Source: Spirosoma montaniterrae (GTDB taxonomy: Bacteria > Bacteroidota > Bacteroidia > Cytophagales > Spirosomataceae). Taken from it: 64,000 bases of DNA. The position numbers and the translations under genes are program-made. The DNA lies in assembly GCF_001988955.1 (NCBI RefSeq), contig NZ_CP014263.1:3690001-3754000 (forward strand), in the 5' to 3' direction. The notes under the pieces were generated by a model. It was not told the DNA's origin. It did not search any database and was given only the letters and a program-made list of their open reading frames with translations. Positions 8,059 to 18,300 of this stretch are shown here, piece by piece; the stretch's first letter is position 1, and every line of letters starts with the position of its first letter.

Positions 8059-8787
8059 TCAGGACGGATTGGCCGAAATCTGGCAGATAGAAGCTACCAA
8101 CTGCTCGGTTAACAATCGGGAATCGGCCTGAACAGTTTGCTCCACAGCAACAACATAAACTACAACCGGGCAGTATAGAATTACAATCAGCGAACAGGCT
8201 AAATCAATAACCGGAGGCAGCGGTAAAACAATGCAGGTGCCATTACCCTGACGAGTCTGATATTGTTCTTTTTGCAGGTTCTTAGCCATTTGTTCGACTA
8301 CATCACGGGTCAGTTTGCCCTCGTCGGCCAATTTCAGCGTTTGCCGCTGAAGTTTTTCGATTTGTTGCATATCCAGTTTGTAGAGCCGTTCGGCGGTGGC
8401 TTCAACAACCTTGCGTGCTGCCCGTAAAGTCGATTCTACCCGCAGGTGATTGCCGCTTTCCATCGCTTTTTGAAAATTGTCAAAAAACATCGGCTGCTCG
8501 GCCCGGATGGTTGCCACGAGCTGATTTCGGGTTTTGTGAATGGCATCTTTGCTACTCACCTTCGCAAGCTTATACGAGTAGGTCATACTCACACTTTTGA
8601 GTTCGGGAATGGCTTCGGCATAGCGGCCCTCCAAGAAAAACAGGCCCCGAAACATTTCCTCGCCCGAATACCGGTGCGAAACCCCGAGCGGACGAGCCTG
8701 AGCAGCCCAACTGGCAACCAATAGACACACTAACAACGGAAGAGCCGTGTAGGCATTCAGCAGATACTGGCGAATAAACGTAGTCAT
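8059..8787 (-). CDS. SdpC-like toxin precursor 1 (subfamily B)
   Basis: This is the first precursor of the array in transcription order, 242 residues. The signal peptide and RYSGEEMFRGLFFLEGRYAEAIPEL are shared with precursor 4. The pro-region is long and helical (about residues 80-180). The core follows GNGTC and is unusual: it is Pro-rich at first (IVLPLPPVIDLACSLIVIL) and has two further Cys (in LACSL and YCPVV), so more than one disulfide or thioether is possible. It ends TEQLVASICQISANPS. It lies 45 bases after the receptor-like gene. Confidence 0.76.
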   Translation of the reverse strand: MTTFIRQYLLNAYTALPLLVCLLVASWAAQARPLGVSHRYSGEEMFRGLFFLEGRYAEAIPELKSVSMTYSYKLAKVSSKDAIHKTRNQLVATIRAEQPMFFDNFQKAMESGNHLRVESTLRAARKVVEATAERLYKLDMQQIEKLQRQTLKLADEGKLTRDVVEQMAKNLQKEQYQTRQGNGTCIVLPLPPVIDLACSLIVILYCPVVVYVVAVEQTVQADSRLLTEQLVASICQISANPS

Positions 8788-8832
8788 GAGTGATAAGCGG
8801 TTAAGGGTTTAGGAATCAGGAAATTGGTAAGC

Positions 8833-11223
8833 TCATTGTTCTTCTTTGAGATCGCTCTGGCGACGTTCGCGGCTTTTGGCCGACTCCTGGCGCGGACCCG
8901 ATTTGCCAATCCGGTAAATCACCGTCAGGCGAATGCCCCGATTGTACTGGTAGGCTATGCTGCGAAACGCGAAGGTGTCGGTTTCGTTGTAGCTCACCCA
9001 CGCTGCCCGGCGTTGCAACGGATTGTCGATGCCGAGCGCGATGCTGCCTTTTTGCTGTGGCAGGTTCTTACGCACACTCAGTTGATAGTACGTGAACGCC
9101 TGGTCGCGGCCCTGTAGGCGCAGACGGGCCGAGTTATAGCCCCCGTAAAGCTGCACGGCCCATGTTTTCGCCAGTTCGTAGGTCGAAAGTGTACCGAGCG
9201 TGTAGTTAACGCCCCTGTTGGTCAGGTTGCCCTGCTCAGGCTGGCTCACCACCGACGCATAGTACAGATTGGCTGTGCCGATGGTTTGCCAGCGTTGCCA
9301 GAGTTTCACCGACATGTAGAGGTTGAGACCAATGTCGGTCTGGCGGTCTACGTTCACATACTGCGTCACCAGCGTACTGCCAATCAACGCATTATACGGG
9401 CTGATGGGATAACTGGTCTTCCGAACAAACGCGCTCAGAATAAGTGAGTTGGCTTTTATATAGGTGCTGTAACTCAGTTCTGCGGTCTGCATCTGCTCGG
9501 GTTTTAGCAGCGGACTGCCTGTGTAGCGGCTCACCGGGTCGGTGGTGGCTACGGCAGGGTTCAGCAACTGCGCAGGTGGCCGCTGAATACGCATACCATA
9601 CGAAAACTTCAGGCTTCGGGCATTTTTCAGCCGTTTCTGGAAGAGCACGCTCGGGAATAAGTTAAGATACTGTTGCTCACGCTGGTCGGTGGTTTGGCGG
9701 ATGTCGTTGTGGGTATGCTCAAGCCGCAGCCCGGTTCGCAGACTCCACTTCTTTTTTAAATCCCACTGGCTCGACACATATCCGGCACTTATCTGCTGGC
9801 GGTAATCCAGTGTGGTCAGTCGTTGAGTGCTCAGCGAATCGCTCAGGCTGTTGCCGATATGGCGCATCGTGAGCCGCAACCCCGTCTCAACCAGCCAATT
9901 TCGGCGAATAGGATGTTGATAATCGGCCTGAAACACCTGCTCGTCGTTCTGCGACCGAATGTCGGCCTGGGTAGGCGGAGCGGGCGTTGCCAGTGTTTGA
10001 TTTCGGGTAATGCCGCCCGTCCAGCTCAGCGTCAATTCCTGTTGTACCCGTCCAAACGTGTGGTTGTACTCAACCGTCCAGTCGTTGGTTTTCGAATCGA
10101 TCAGCGACTGGTAATGCCCGGCTGGCAGCGTTGTTTCGCCCGTACCCGAACTAAACTGTGCGTCGCGGTCGGTTCTTACGCGCCTGACCCGGTGGTTCAA
10201 TCCAACCAGTAACCGGCTTTTGCCCGACAGGCGGTATTCAGCATTGGCGTTAGCATTCACGACCTGTATGCCGATGGTGCCGCTGGCCTGTTGCCGGGTG
10301 ACCAACTGCCGGTCGGTGCCGCGTATCTGGTATATGTCGGCCTCAGCCGCGAAGGGATTATAGAACCAGTTCCCGGTTAGTGACGAACTGATACTCAGCT
10401 TTTTGTAATTCATCGACAGCGTGCTGGCGGCATTGCTGCCCGTGCTGCCGATGCCACCGTTCAGCGTGGCGTTGACGCCCTGTGCGAGATTTTTCTTCGT
10501 CACAATGTTGATGAGCGTAGCCCCTTCAGCGTCATACTTTGCCGATGGCGAGGTAATGACCTCAACGGTTTTGATCGACTCTGCCGGTATCTGCCGCAGC
10601 AGTTCGGCGGGGTTATTTGACAGCACCGACGAGCGGCCATTCACCAGCAGTTTCACGTTGGCCGTGCCCCGTACCGATAGCCCACCATCGGGCAGCACCG
10701 TTACGAGCGGAACCTTCCGCAGCACGTCGGTAGCCAAACCGCCCTGAGCCGTATTGTCACGGTCGGCATGGTACACCAGCCGGTCAAGTTGCTCTTCTAC
10801 AATGGGTTTGCTGGCTCGCACCGACACTTCCCGGATGGTGGTGGCATTGGCTTTGAGCATGATGGCCAGTACGGTCCGCTGGTGGGCGTCGGGTGGTGGA
10901 ACGGGCAGGCTTTTCGGCGCAAACCCCACGCTCGACACGTCGATTCGGTAAGCAGTTCCAGGCAGTATCTCGACAGTAAACTTACCGTTGGCGTCGGCAG
11001 TAAGGCCATTTAACGGTCGTTGTTGCCGGAGATCGAAGAGCTGCAAAGTAGCGTAAGGTACAGATTGCCCCGACGTTGAGTCGGTTACGGTGCCCTGAAC
11101 GATCCACTTACTCTCCAGCCGGGCCACGGCAAACGTATCGGCAGGGCAGCGAAACGGTGTTGTTGGTGCGCCAAAACCTGGCAGGGTGCCGATCAGGAGC
11201 CAAATTACCAAATACGCTTTCAT
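8833..11223 (-). CDS. Outer-membrane beta-barrel receptor-like protein with carboxypeptidase-like and plug domains
   Basis: The 796-residue protein has a signal peptide (residues 1-18), a carboxypeptidase-regulatory-like domain (VQGTVTDSTSGQSVPYATLQL, about 45-130), a plug domain with LLVNGRSSVLSNNPAELLRQ and SAKYDAEGATLINI (about 150-245), and a C-terminal beta barrel. It belongs to the outer membrane beta-barrel (OMP_b-brl_3) group related to TonB-dependent receptors. It sits between the LolA-like gene and the first toxin precursor on the same strand. That position suggests a job in passing the toxin or a signal across the outer membrane, which a Gram-negative Sdp system would need. That job is inference. 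Confidence 0.82.
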   Translation of the reverse strand: MKAYLVIWLLIGTLPGFGAPTTPFRCPADTFAVARLESKWIVQGTVTDSTSGQSVPYATLQLFDLRQQRPLNGLTADANGKFTVEILPGTAYRIDVSSVGFAPKSLPVPPPDAHQRTVLAIMLKANATTIREVSVRASKPIVEEQLDRLVYHADRDNTAQGGLATDVLRKVPLVTVLPDGGLSVRGTANVKLLVNGRSSVLSNNPAELLRQIPAESIKTVEVITSPSAKYDAEGATLINIVTKKNLAQGVNATLNGGIGSTGSNAASTLSMNYKKLSISSSLTGNWFYNPFAAEADIYQIRGTDRQLVTRQQASGTIGIQVVNANANAEYRLSGKSRLLVGLNHRVRRVRTDRDAQFSSGTGETTLPAGHYQSLIDSKTNDWTVEYNHTFGRVQQELTLSWTGGITRNQTLATPAPPTQADIRSQNDEQVFQADYQHPIRRNWLVETGLRLTMRHIGNSLSDSLSTQRLTTLDYRQQISAGYVSSQWDLKKKWSLRTGLRLEHTHNDIRQTTDQREQQYLNLFPSVLFQKRLKNARSLKFSYGMRIQRPPAQLLNPAVATTDPVSRYTGSPLLKPEQMQTAELSYSTYIKANSLILSAFVRKTSYPISPYNALIGSTLVTQYVNVDRQTDIGLNLYMSVKLWQRWQTIGTANLYYASVVSQPEQGNLTNRGVNYTLGTLSTYELAKTWAVQLYGGYNSARLRLQGRDQAFTYYQLSVRKNLPQQKGSIALGIDNPLQRRAAWVSYNETDTFAFRSIAYQYNRGIRLTVIYRIGKSGPRQESAKSRERRQSDLKEEQ

Positions 11224-11279
11224 GGCGGCTGGGAGTAAAGATGGATACAGCAGTGAAAAGTCTTCGCCTGACTTATTCG

Positions 11280-12026
11280 CTATTTAGCGGCTGGCATGTC
11301 GAACAGATTGTCGCTGATGGGCTTATTGACCTCGAAGCTGCGGTCGATTATGTTCGCTTTGTTGCCGCTGCTAATTACCTCAACGGTATGGGGAAACCAG
11401 TAGCCATCTATGTTCCGATAGTCGGCATAGAACACCTCCGAACTTTTGGTAATCAGCTTAACGAGCATGTGATTCTGCTGCGACACGAATGCGACGTATT
11501 GATTGCCTGTCGGCGTTGTCACGGTCAGCTTATAGCTTAAATCGCCTTCTATTTTTTCATCGCCATCGTAAGTTATGGCGAATCCTTTTTCATGGGCCGT
11601 AACGAGCGGACCGAACAAATCGGCCTGTGCGCATACCGAACGGGCCTGCCGGGCCGATAACGCCACGGGCTGAGCATTGCCATACTGAGCCGGGTTTACC
11701 TGCCAGCCGCTGTCGGCGCGGGCCGCAACAACGATTTCGAAGCCCATCGCGTTCATCTCGCTCCGAACACCCTTACCAGGCAGAATATATAGCGTTTGTG
11801 GAACTTCCTGCCCCTGAGCTGAGGTGGTTTGTTTAACAATAATCGATTTGAGCGCGTTGAGCTTTTCGGTTCCGCCGAGAGCCTCAATGTGCTTAGTCAG
11901 TACGGTTTGAGCCGTGAGCGTGGGCGTTTGCACAGCCGCAAAACGCACGGGAGTGCTCTGGCCCTGGGCCATCGTCAGGGCAGGCGAAGCAGCCACAAGC
12001 AGGGCCGATAGAAAGAGCGTTTTCAT
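11280..12026 (-). CDS. Periplasmic protein, LolA-like / outer-membrane-lipoprotein-sorting fold
   Basis: The 248-residue protein has a clear Sec signal (residues 1-20). It then has a helix LTKHIEALGGTEKLNALKSI followed by beta strands with repeated YKLTVTTPTGNQYVAFV and YADYRNIDGYWFPHTVEV segments. This pattern is typical of Bacteroidota proteins with a LolA/LolB-like half-barrel fold, which bind lipophilic ligands or peptides in the periplasm. It lies 57 bases upstream of the receptor-like gene and after the LanC-like gene, so it may carry a hydrophobic peptide or precursor across the periplasm. No ligand can be read from the sequence. Confidence 0.65.
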   Translation of the reverse strand: MKTLFLSALLVAASPALTMAQGQSTPVRFAAVQTPTLTAQTVLTKHIEALGGTEKLNALKSIIVKQTTSAQGQEVPQTLYILPGKGVRSEMNAMGFEIVVAARADSGWQVNPAQYGNAQPVALSARQARSVCAQADLFGPLVTAHEKGFAITYDGDEKIEGDLSYKLTVTTPTGNQYVAFVSQQNHMLVKLITKSSEVFYADYRNIDGYWFPHTVEVISSGNKANIIDRSFEVNKPISDNLFDMPAAK

Positions 12027-12079
12027 AGGAAAAAGGGTTTAGGAATACGTTAGTTTTTTTGAGAGCCTGAGACCGTAAT

Positions 12080-13174
12080 TCACACAAACAGCAGATCAAG
12101 CCCCAAGTCTTCACCCAGCCAGTGGCGAAGTGTGGCATCAACGCCCAGCATACCCGTCTGCAACGATCCATCGGGCGGGTAACGTCCGGCTTTCACGACG
12201 TCGATAAGTTGCTCAAGCCAGTATTCGCCTTCGTGCAAAAAATCAGCGCGTCCGGTAATTCGGTACAACTGTCGGTACAGCAAACTCAACCCGGCCATAC
12301 CATCGGTTAGTCCGATGCGTTCAACACGCACTTTGTTTGTAGCCCGCCGTTGCAGCACATAGCCCGATAGTCTGTCAGCCCAGCGGGCCAGATCAGGCTG
12401 GTTCAGCAGCCGGTGCGCCCGGTAAAGGAGCAGCAATTGCCCCACGTCGCCCGTTTCCCAGGAGAACCGCTCCGGTAATGTCCACTCCGTTTCGGCCACC
12501 GTTATAGGGAAAATAGACCAGTTGTCATCCTGCGAATCGATTGGTATCTGATGGTTAGCCAAATACCGCACATACTGCTCGATCAACCGTTCCACTTCTC
12601 TAACGCTGCCCACTATACGTTGAGCCATAGTTGCGTTGGTAGCCGCTTCTGTCAAAGTCAAAATCAGGCCGGTTTGTCCGTAGCCAACAGACAGGTCGGT
12701 GATCGGATGGTTGCTCCCGGTGCCACTCTCCACTACCTGCGTAGTTAACTGGCTGGCGTATTTTTGTGCGTTCGGCGCATATAATCCTGCCCGAATCAGG
12801 TAATTTAGCGAGGTTGAGCCGCCCGTCAGCAGGCCCACATGCCCTCGCTCAAACTGCTCGGCGGTCTGTTTGTAAAGCCGGGCGTTAACTTGTTCGAGCA
12901 ATAACCACAGCAACTCATCGGGTGGGCCATGCCGGTAGAGATACAGACACCCCAGCAACGTTGGTAACAGGGCCGTATCTGACACCGGCTCATGCCGACT
13001 TAGCACTTGCTCCAGCCAGAGCCGGTCAGTGGTCCCGGTCCACAATCGGCAAAGCCAGCGGTTGGCATCATCCATCTGCCTTAACGCTTCGTGGGCCGTG
13101 TGCATCAACTCATCCACGTATTGCTGCGCTTGTTGCAGGTAATTGACACGGGCCGGTGAAATCGGGAGATTCAT
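12080..13174 (-). CDS. LanC-like protein lacking the zinc-binding residues
   Basis: This 364-residue protein (start at MNLPISP, 13174; a start at 13210 would add 12 residues) has the repeated GxxG-type motifs of the LanC alpha/alpha barrel: HVGLLTGGSTSLNYL, DLSVGYGQTGLILTL, SWETGDVGQLLLLYRA and LTDGMAGLSLLYRQLY. In active lanthionine cyclases the third and fourth motifs read WCYGDxG and CHGxAG, and Cys, Cys and His bind zinc. Here those three positions are Glu, Thr and Asp. The protein probably cannot carry out zinc-dependent thioether formation. It is the first gene of the minus-strand toxin locus, divergent from the lanB operon. Confidence 0.75.
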   Translation of the reverse strand: MNLPISPARVNYLQQAQQYVDELMHTAHEALRQMDDANRWLCRLWTGTTDRLWLEQVLSRHEPVSDTALLPTLLGCLYLYRHGPPDELLWLLLEQVNARLYKQTAEQFERGHVGLLTGGSTSLNYLIRAGLYAPNAQKYASQLTTQVVESGTGSNHPITDLSVGYGQTGLILTLTEAATNATMAQRIVGSVREVERLIEQYVRYLANHQIPIDSQDDNWSIFPITVAETEWTLPERFSWETGDVGQLLLLYRAHRLLNQPDLARWADRLSGYVLQRRATNKVRVERIGLTDGMAGLSLLYRQLYRITGRADFLHEGEYWLEQLIDVVKAGRYPPDGSLQTGMLGVDATLRHWLGEDLGLDLLFV

Positions 13175-13210
13175 ACTGACGAGCAAAGCATTGAGCGAAC
13201 GATAAACCAA

Positions 13211-13546
13211 AGCAAGCTGGCCGGTGCGGTTTTTGCCAATTTTTTATACCAACCGCCTATTTCCCGATAAGAACACCTGCATTGTCGGTACACCTATCAG
13301 AATGTAAGCGTAGTTGGCAGCGTTTGGGACATACATTTACCCTGCCCGACAGACTGCTTTGGCGACAGGTTAGCAATTTTTTTTACATTGAGCAGTAGTT
13401 GGCCGGAGTTGCGGTAAGGGTTTTCATAACTTATTTTGGTTAGAGTTTACGATTTGTTTGCGTTTGATGTCTGAAAGTTGCAGTATAGAATCCATCCACC
13501 ATAAAATATTATACGACGCCCTTTTTTCACGATACGAAACCGCTTT
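13211..13546. promoter_or_regulatory. Divergent control region between the LanC-like gene and the kinase operon
   Basis: No gene is visible in these 336 bases. For the plus-strand operon there is a Bacteroidota-like promoter candidate: TTG at 13409-13411, a 20-base spacer, and TATTTTGG at 13432-13439. For the minus strand a weaker candidate is TTG (complement of 13237-13239), 21 bases, then TTGCTTTG (complement of 13208-13215). The region is a likely target of the adjacent LytTR regulator, but I cannot point to paired LytTR sites with confidence. Confidence 0.45.
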
Positions 13547-14629
13547 ATGTCTTCACTTCGTCAATTATCAGGTTGGTTAAAAATGAATCGAAAACCTATT
13601 CTGATTCATGCATCGGTCTGGATTGTCTATCTGCTTCTTAACAACTTACTGCTATTCAATTGGAATCTTCAGCGGTTGTTTATTGTACAGATGCCCTTCA
13701 CCTACGGCCTTGTGGCCATATTGTTTTATACCAACGTTTACGCTATCATTAATCCCTGTGTTCAACGCAAACAATATGCTCGGCTGTTGCTCTATACAGT
13801 GTTGTTAGTCGGCAGCTACGTAGCCATTCGGCTGTGGTTATTTGACATCGTATTGCCGGGGCTGGGTATTCGTACTATTTACTCAGAGACATTTATTGTT
13901 TACAATCGTTTTATTCCCGATTCGCTTTGGCTGGCTTTGCAGTACATTCTGCTGAGCTACGGCTACTGGTTTGCCATGTATTCAATTCGGCTGGAGCGGG
14001 AAAAACGGCTGAACGAGCAGCGCATAGCCGCACTGGAAGTCGAAAAAGCCCGGTCGGAACTGGCTTTCTTGCGGGCACAACTGAATCCGCATTTTTTATA
14101 CAACACGCTTAATTTTTTCTTTTCCGACGCGCTCATGGTGTCGCCCCGGCTGGCCGATTCCATTATGGCTCTGTCGCAAATGCTACGCAGTGTGTCGGAA
14201 GTGGGCTATCAGTCGCTGGTAGCCGTTGGGCAGGAGTTGAACTATATCCGATGCTATCTGAAAATTCAGCAATACCGCTTCGGCGATCAGCTACACGTAC
14301 AGTTTCAGGTCACGGGCCAGGAATACGAACAGCATCTAACCATTCCGCCCCTGATTCTAATCTCGCTGGTCGAGAATATTTTCAAATACGGCGATGTGTT
14401 CGACGCGGCCACACCGGCCCGTATCACTGTTGACTTAACTGATGATCAGATTCGTTTTTCAACGATGAATAGCAAAAAAGATGTTCCTAATTATATGCAG
14501 GGAGGACTTGGACTTGCAAATATTGATAAACAATTAAATTTGACCTTTGGTAATCGATATAGTTTTGAAAAACAGGAAATTAATAATATATTTTCAACTT
14601 CATTACACATCAGCGTGACGAACTTGTAG
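13547..14629 (+). CDS. LytS-type sensor histidine kinase of the toxin locus
   Basis: The 360-residue protein has four hydrophobic segments in residues 17-150 and then a coiled helix (KRLNEQRIAALEVEKARSEL). The His_kinase (PF06580) phosphoacceptor box is LNPHFLYNTLNFFF, and the C-terminal ATPase part carries the N box LVENIFKYG and the GGLGLANIDKQL glycine motif. It is followed 21 bases later by a LytTR response regulator and then lanB, all on the plus strand. The layout suggests that it senses an extracellular or membrane signal and controls the divergent toxin operon. The last 60 codons are more AT-rich than the rest. Confidence 0.87.
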   Translation: MSSLRQLSGWLKMNRKPILIHASVWIVYLLLNNLLLFNWNLQRLFIVQMPFTYGLVAILFYTNVYAIINPCVQRKQYARLLLYTVLLVGSYVAIRLWLFDIVLPGLGIRTIYSETFIVYNRFIPDSLWLALQYILLSYGYWFAMYSIRLEREKRLNEQRIAALEVEKARSELAFLRAQLNPHFLYNTLNFFFSDALMVSPRLADSIMALSQMLRSVSEVGYQSLVAVGQELNYIRCYLKIQQYRFGDQLHVQFQVTGQEYEQHLTIPPLILISLVENIFKYGDVFDAATPARITVDLTDDQIRFSTMNSKKDVPNYMQGGLGLANIDKQLNLTFGNRYSFEKQEINNIFSTSLHISVTNL

Positions 14630-14650
14630 GCACTAATTCATTTATCCGAT

Positions 14651-15376
14651 ATGATTAATTGCTTTATTCTTGACGACGAACAGGCCGCTATTAACGTTCT
14701 GACCAAATATATTACCGACACGCCCTATTTACACCTTGCTGGCAGCACCACCTCGGCCCCACAGGCAATTGAAATGCTGAAACAAACGCCAGTCGATCTT
14801 CTTTTTTTAGACATCCAGATGCCTTTGCTGACGGGGCTACAGTTTATTGATCTCTATGGTAGTAATTTACAAGTTATTTTTACAACCGCCTATAGCGAGT
14901 TTGCCCTGAACGGTTTCGAGCGAAATGCCCTCGATTACCTGCTGAAACCTATTCCGTTCGACCGGTTTCTGAAAGCAACTGAAAAGGCTCTCAACTATTT
15001 CAACCGGCAGGCCATAACGCCCAACGCGCCAGTAGCCGACGACTTCATCCTGGTCAAAACGGAACACAAAGGGAAGCTTCGGAAAGTTAATTTCGATGAA
15101 ATTGTGTATATCGAAGGCTTGAAGAACTACGTATCGATTTTCACCAATAAGCAGGAACAGATTGTAACCTACAGCGGCATTGGTGAACTGGAAGAACGGC
15201 TGCCACCCCGTCAGTTTGCCCGCGTACATCGCTCTTATATTGTAGCCATCCGCATGATTAACGCCATCGACGGCAATGAGCTGTTCATGAAAGATGCACC
15301 CCGCATTCCAACGTCGGGCCGATACAAAGACGAATTGCTGACGCTGCTGCAAAAATCTATTCTCCAGAATAAGTAA
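14651..15376 (+). CDS. LytTR family response regulator
   Basis: The 241-residue protein has a receiver domain (residues 1-120, phosphoacceptor Asp in LLFLDIQMP, Lys in YLLKPI) and a LytTR DNA-binding domain (about 135-235, with KVNFDEIVYIEGLKNYV and FARVHRSYIV). It pairs with the kinase just upstream and precedes lanB by 11 bases. LytTR regulators often control peptide toxins and their export, which fits this location. Its targets are probably the divergent promoters in 13211-13546. Confidence 0.9.
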   Translation: MINCFILDDEQAAINVLTKYITDTPYLHLAGSTTSAPQAIEMLKQTPVDLLFLDIQMPLLTGLQFIDLYGSNLQVIFTTAYSEFALNGFERNALDYLLKPIPFDRFLKATEKALNYFNRQAITPNAPVADDFILVKTEHKGKLRKVNFDEIVYIEGLKNYVSIFTNKQEQIVTYSGIGELEERLPPRQFARVHRSYIVAIRMINAIDGNELFMKDAPRIPTSGRYKDELLTLLQKSILQNK

Positions 15377-15387
15377 TCTGTCTTCGC

Positions 15388-18300
15388 ATGGCTCAATTGC
15401 TGCCAGCCGATTTTTTTGTGTTGCGCCGGCCACTGCTTGCACTCGATGAGTTTCTGGCCGTAGAACGGCAGTTGGCCGAGGGGCAATCCTTAGCCGACGT
15501 GCTATTGGGCGTGTATGCCGATGAACTGCGCCGGGAAGCTCTTTTTTATGCATCGCCAACAGTACATGCCGCGCTGGTAGCCTGGCAAACGGGCGGACCA
15601 CTGCCCAATGAAAAACTGCTGCTGACACTCTACAAGTACTTCGTTAGAATGACTACCCGCAGCACGCCATTCGGCCTGTTTGCGGGTATCGGTCTGGGGC
15701 AATGGGGGCAATGTCGGATCTGCGCGTGGGGGCCACCGTTTCCCGCCACCTTCGATTAGATGCGGGTCTGGTTAGTCAGTTAGCTCACACAATCAGCCAG
15801 TTACCATATATCCGACGTCAATTATCCTACACCACCAACGACAGCGTGTGGGTTATAGGCGATGTGCTGCACTACATTGGCTTCAACGAAGAGAACGGGC
15901 AGCGGAGTTACTATCAAAACGAAGTTAAGACCGATGCCTGTTTGCTTCAGCTTCTTGAAAACGCTCGGCAAGGACTACCTTATTCAACTCTTTCGGAACA
16001 ACTTAAGCAGGCGGGCGTCGACACCGATACGGTCATGTCGTACCTTGATGCGCTTATCGATAGCCAACTTCTGGTATCGGATCTGAGCATTAACCTGACC
16101 GGACCCGATCCGCTGGTACGGCTGAACGAGCGGCTGGCGACACGCTCAGGCACCGGCCCGCTTGTGGAGCGGCTGACGCACCTGCAAGCTCTGCTGCCCT
16201 GCTGCGGCCCAATGAGCAATCAACAGATAGAAACGCTGCTGCACGAGCTGGCTGTATCAGCACAGCCGCCATATGTGCAATGCGACACTTTCTTGCCCGA
16301 CGATACCCTTGTGCTTAGCACCGTTGTGCAGGCCGAGTTGGGCCATACGCTCTCCGATCTGGCAGAGCGTAGCCGCCCATCTGTCAACTCATCGCTCGAT
16401 ACGTTTAAACGCCGATTTTTTGCCCGCTACGAAAATCAGGCTGTACCCTTGCTGGAGGCATTAGACCCCGATGCTGGCATTGGCTACGACCTCCATCAGG
16501 AAATGCCGACGCCCTGGTTAGATAGTCTGCCCTGGCATTCGGAGGCTTCATCGGCCCCGGCTGAAACGGTTGTTTCTGAACATCTACTCAAACTCTACGT
16601 CTCGGCTATCCAACAGCAAGAAATGGTTATTCAGCTTACCAAACAGGATTTGGATACTATTCTACCTGTTCAACCTAACCTCCCACTGCCGGGTAGTGGC
16701 TATGCAATCGGGCAGTTGATGGGCCAGCCTAACGCGCCCGATTCATTATTTTTGCTGAAAGGAATGGGAGGTCCATCGGCAGCAAATTTGCTGGGGCGAT
16801 TTGCCCACCTTTCGCCCGAACTCGAAGCCCGGCTGAAGCAGTGTCTACAGGATGAACAGGCCATGTATCCCGATGCGTTGCTGGCCGAACTCGTTCATTT
16901 GCCCGGTGCCCGAACCGGCAACGTACTCCGTCGGCCTATATTACGGCCCCATGAACTGCCGATCTTAACCCGGTCTATGGTGCCAGAGTCGCACCAGTTG
17001 TCGCTCCGGGAGTTGCGCATAGCTGTGCCAGATGGGCAGCGGGTCGTTTTGTTGTCGCACCGGCTCAATCAGCAGGTTATACCAAGACTTTCCACGGCCC
17101 ATAATGTGCAGGCCGGGGGGTGGCTCATTATAGGTTTCTGTATGACCTGCAACAGCAGGAAGCCAGTTTACGCATAGTCTGGGATTGGGGACCACTGAAG
17201 ACCATGCCGTTTTTGCCGCGCCTAACCTATCGAAATGTGGTACTCAGCCGGGCGCAATGGCATCTGCGTCGACAAGATGTTGAGACTATACCCAGCACCG
17301 CGTGGGTCAACTGGCAAACTGCCCATCGGCTTCCACGCTATGTGTTGCTGGCAGAAGGCGATAACGAACTGGTGATCGATACTGAGATAACCGTGGGGTT
17401 ACAGTTGCTGACGCAGGCTCTCCAGCGCAACGGTCAGGTAACGCTGCTTGAGTGGCCCGAGGCTGTAACCCGGCCACTGGCGCACTCTGATCAGGAGCAG
17501 TACTGGAGCCACGAATTGTTGATTCCATTGCGGAATACCACTCCGCAGCCAACGCTGGCAAAGCTATTGGCGACACCTGTTTCTGCCTCGGTTCACGACC
17601 GTTTGTTTGCGCCCGGCAACCGCTGGCTGTATCTTAAACTATACGTAGGCCCTGCCGCAGCCGACGCGTTACTGGCCGAACACCTACCGGCCCTGCTGGC
17701 GAGTTTACAGGCACAAAACGCGCTGCAATCTTGGTTTTTTATCCGCTATGCCGATCCGGAAAAACACCTTCGGCTCCGTTTTCTGGCTTCATCAGGCCAG
17801 ACAGATACTGTTCTTCAGGTTATTAGCAGTTGGGCCAACGCACGCATGGCCGCCGACAGCCGCATTTACCGCGTACAGTTCGATACTTATCAGCGTGAAC
17901 TGGAGCGGTTCGGACCAAAAACTATCGAAATCTGTGAAACGTGGTTCGGCCACGACAGCCAAGCCATTGTACAATTACTGGGCTGGCTTATTCACCAACC
18001 CGACTGGCAGCGGCTCCGGGTGGGCTGTTTGTTTGTGCATCAGTTGCTTACGAGTTGGGGCTATACTATCGCCGAGCAACTTGAACGAATCGAAGTCTGG
18101 CGCGATATGTTCCTGCGCGAGTTTAAGGCCGACAAGTTGTTTCAACATGAAGTTAATGCACAATTTCGCGTATACCGGCCCTTCCTGGATAAGCCCACTC
18201 CAAGCGAGCCGATGTTACAGCAATGGCTGGCGGTCTACGGTGAGCAGGCTGCTGCTTTTCAGCAGGAACTCAAACGGGCCGACCCCGCTTCACCCAACCG

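Noticed and set aside
4840..8787. Tandem repeats as a CRISPR array or transposon copies
   Set aside because: The repeat units are whole protein-coding genes of about 700-850 bases with signal peptides; there are no short repeats with spacers, transposase or terminal inverted repeats.
13441..13547. Short plus-strand frame from an ATG at about 13468 as a lanthipeptide precursor
   Set aside because: It is about 36 codons, runs into the kinase gene, and has only two Cys with no leader-core layout.
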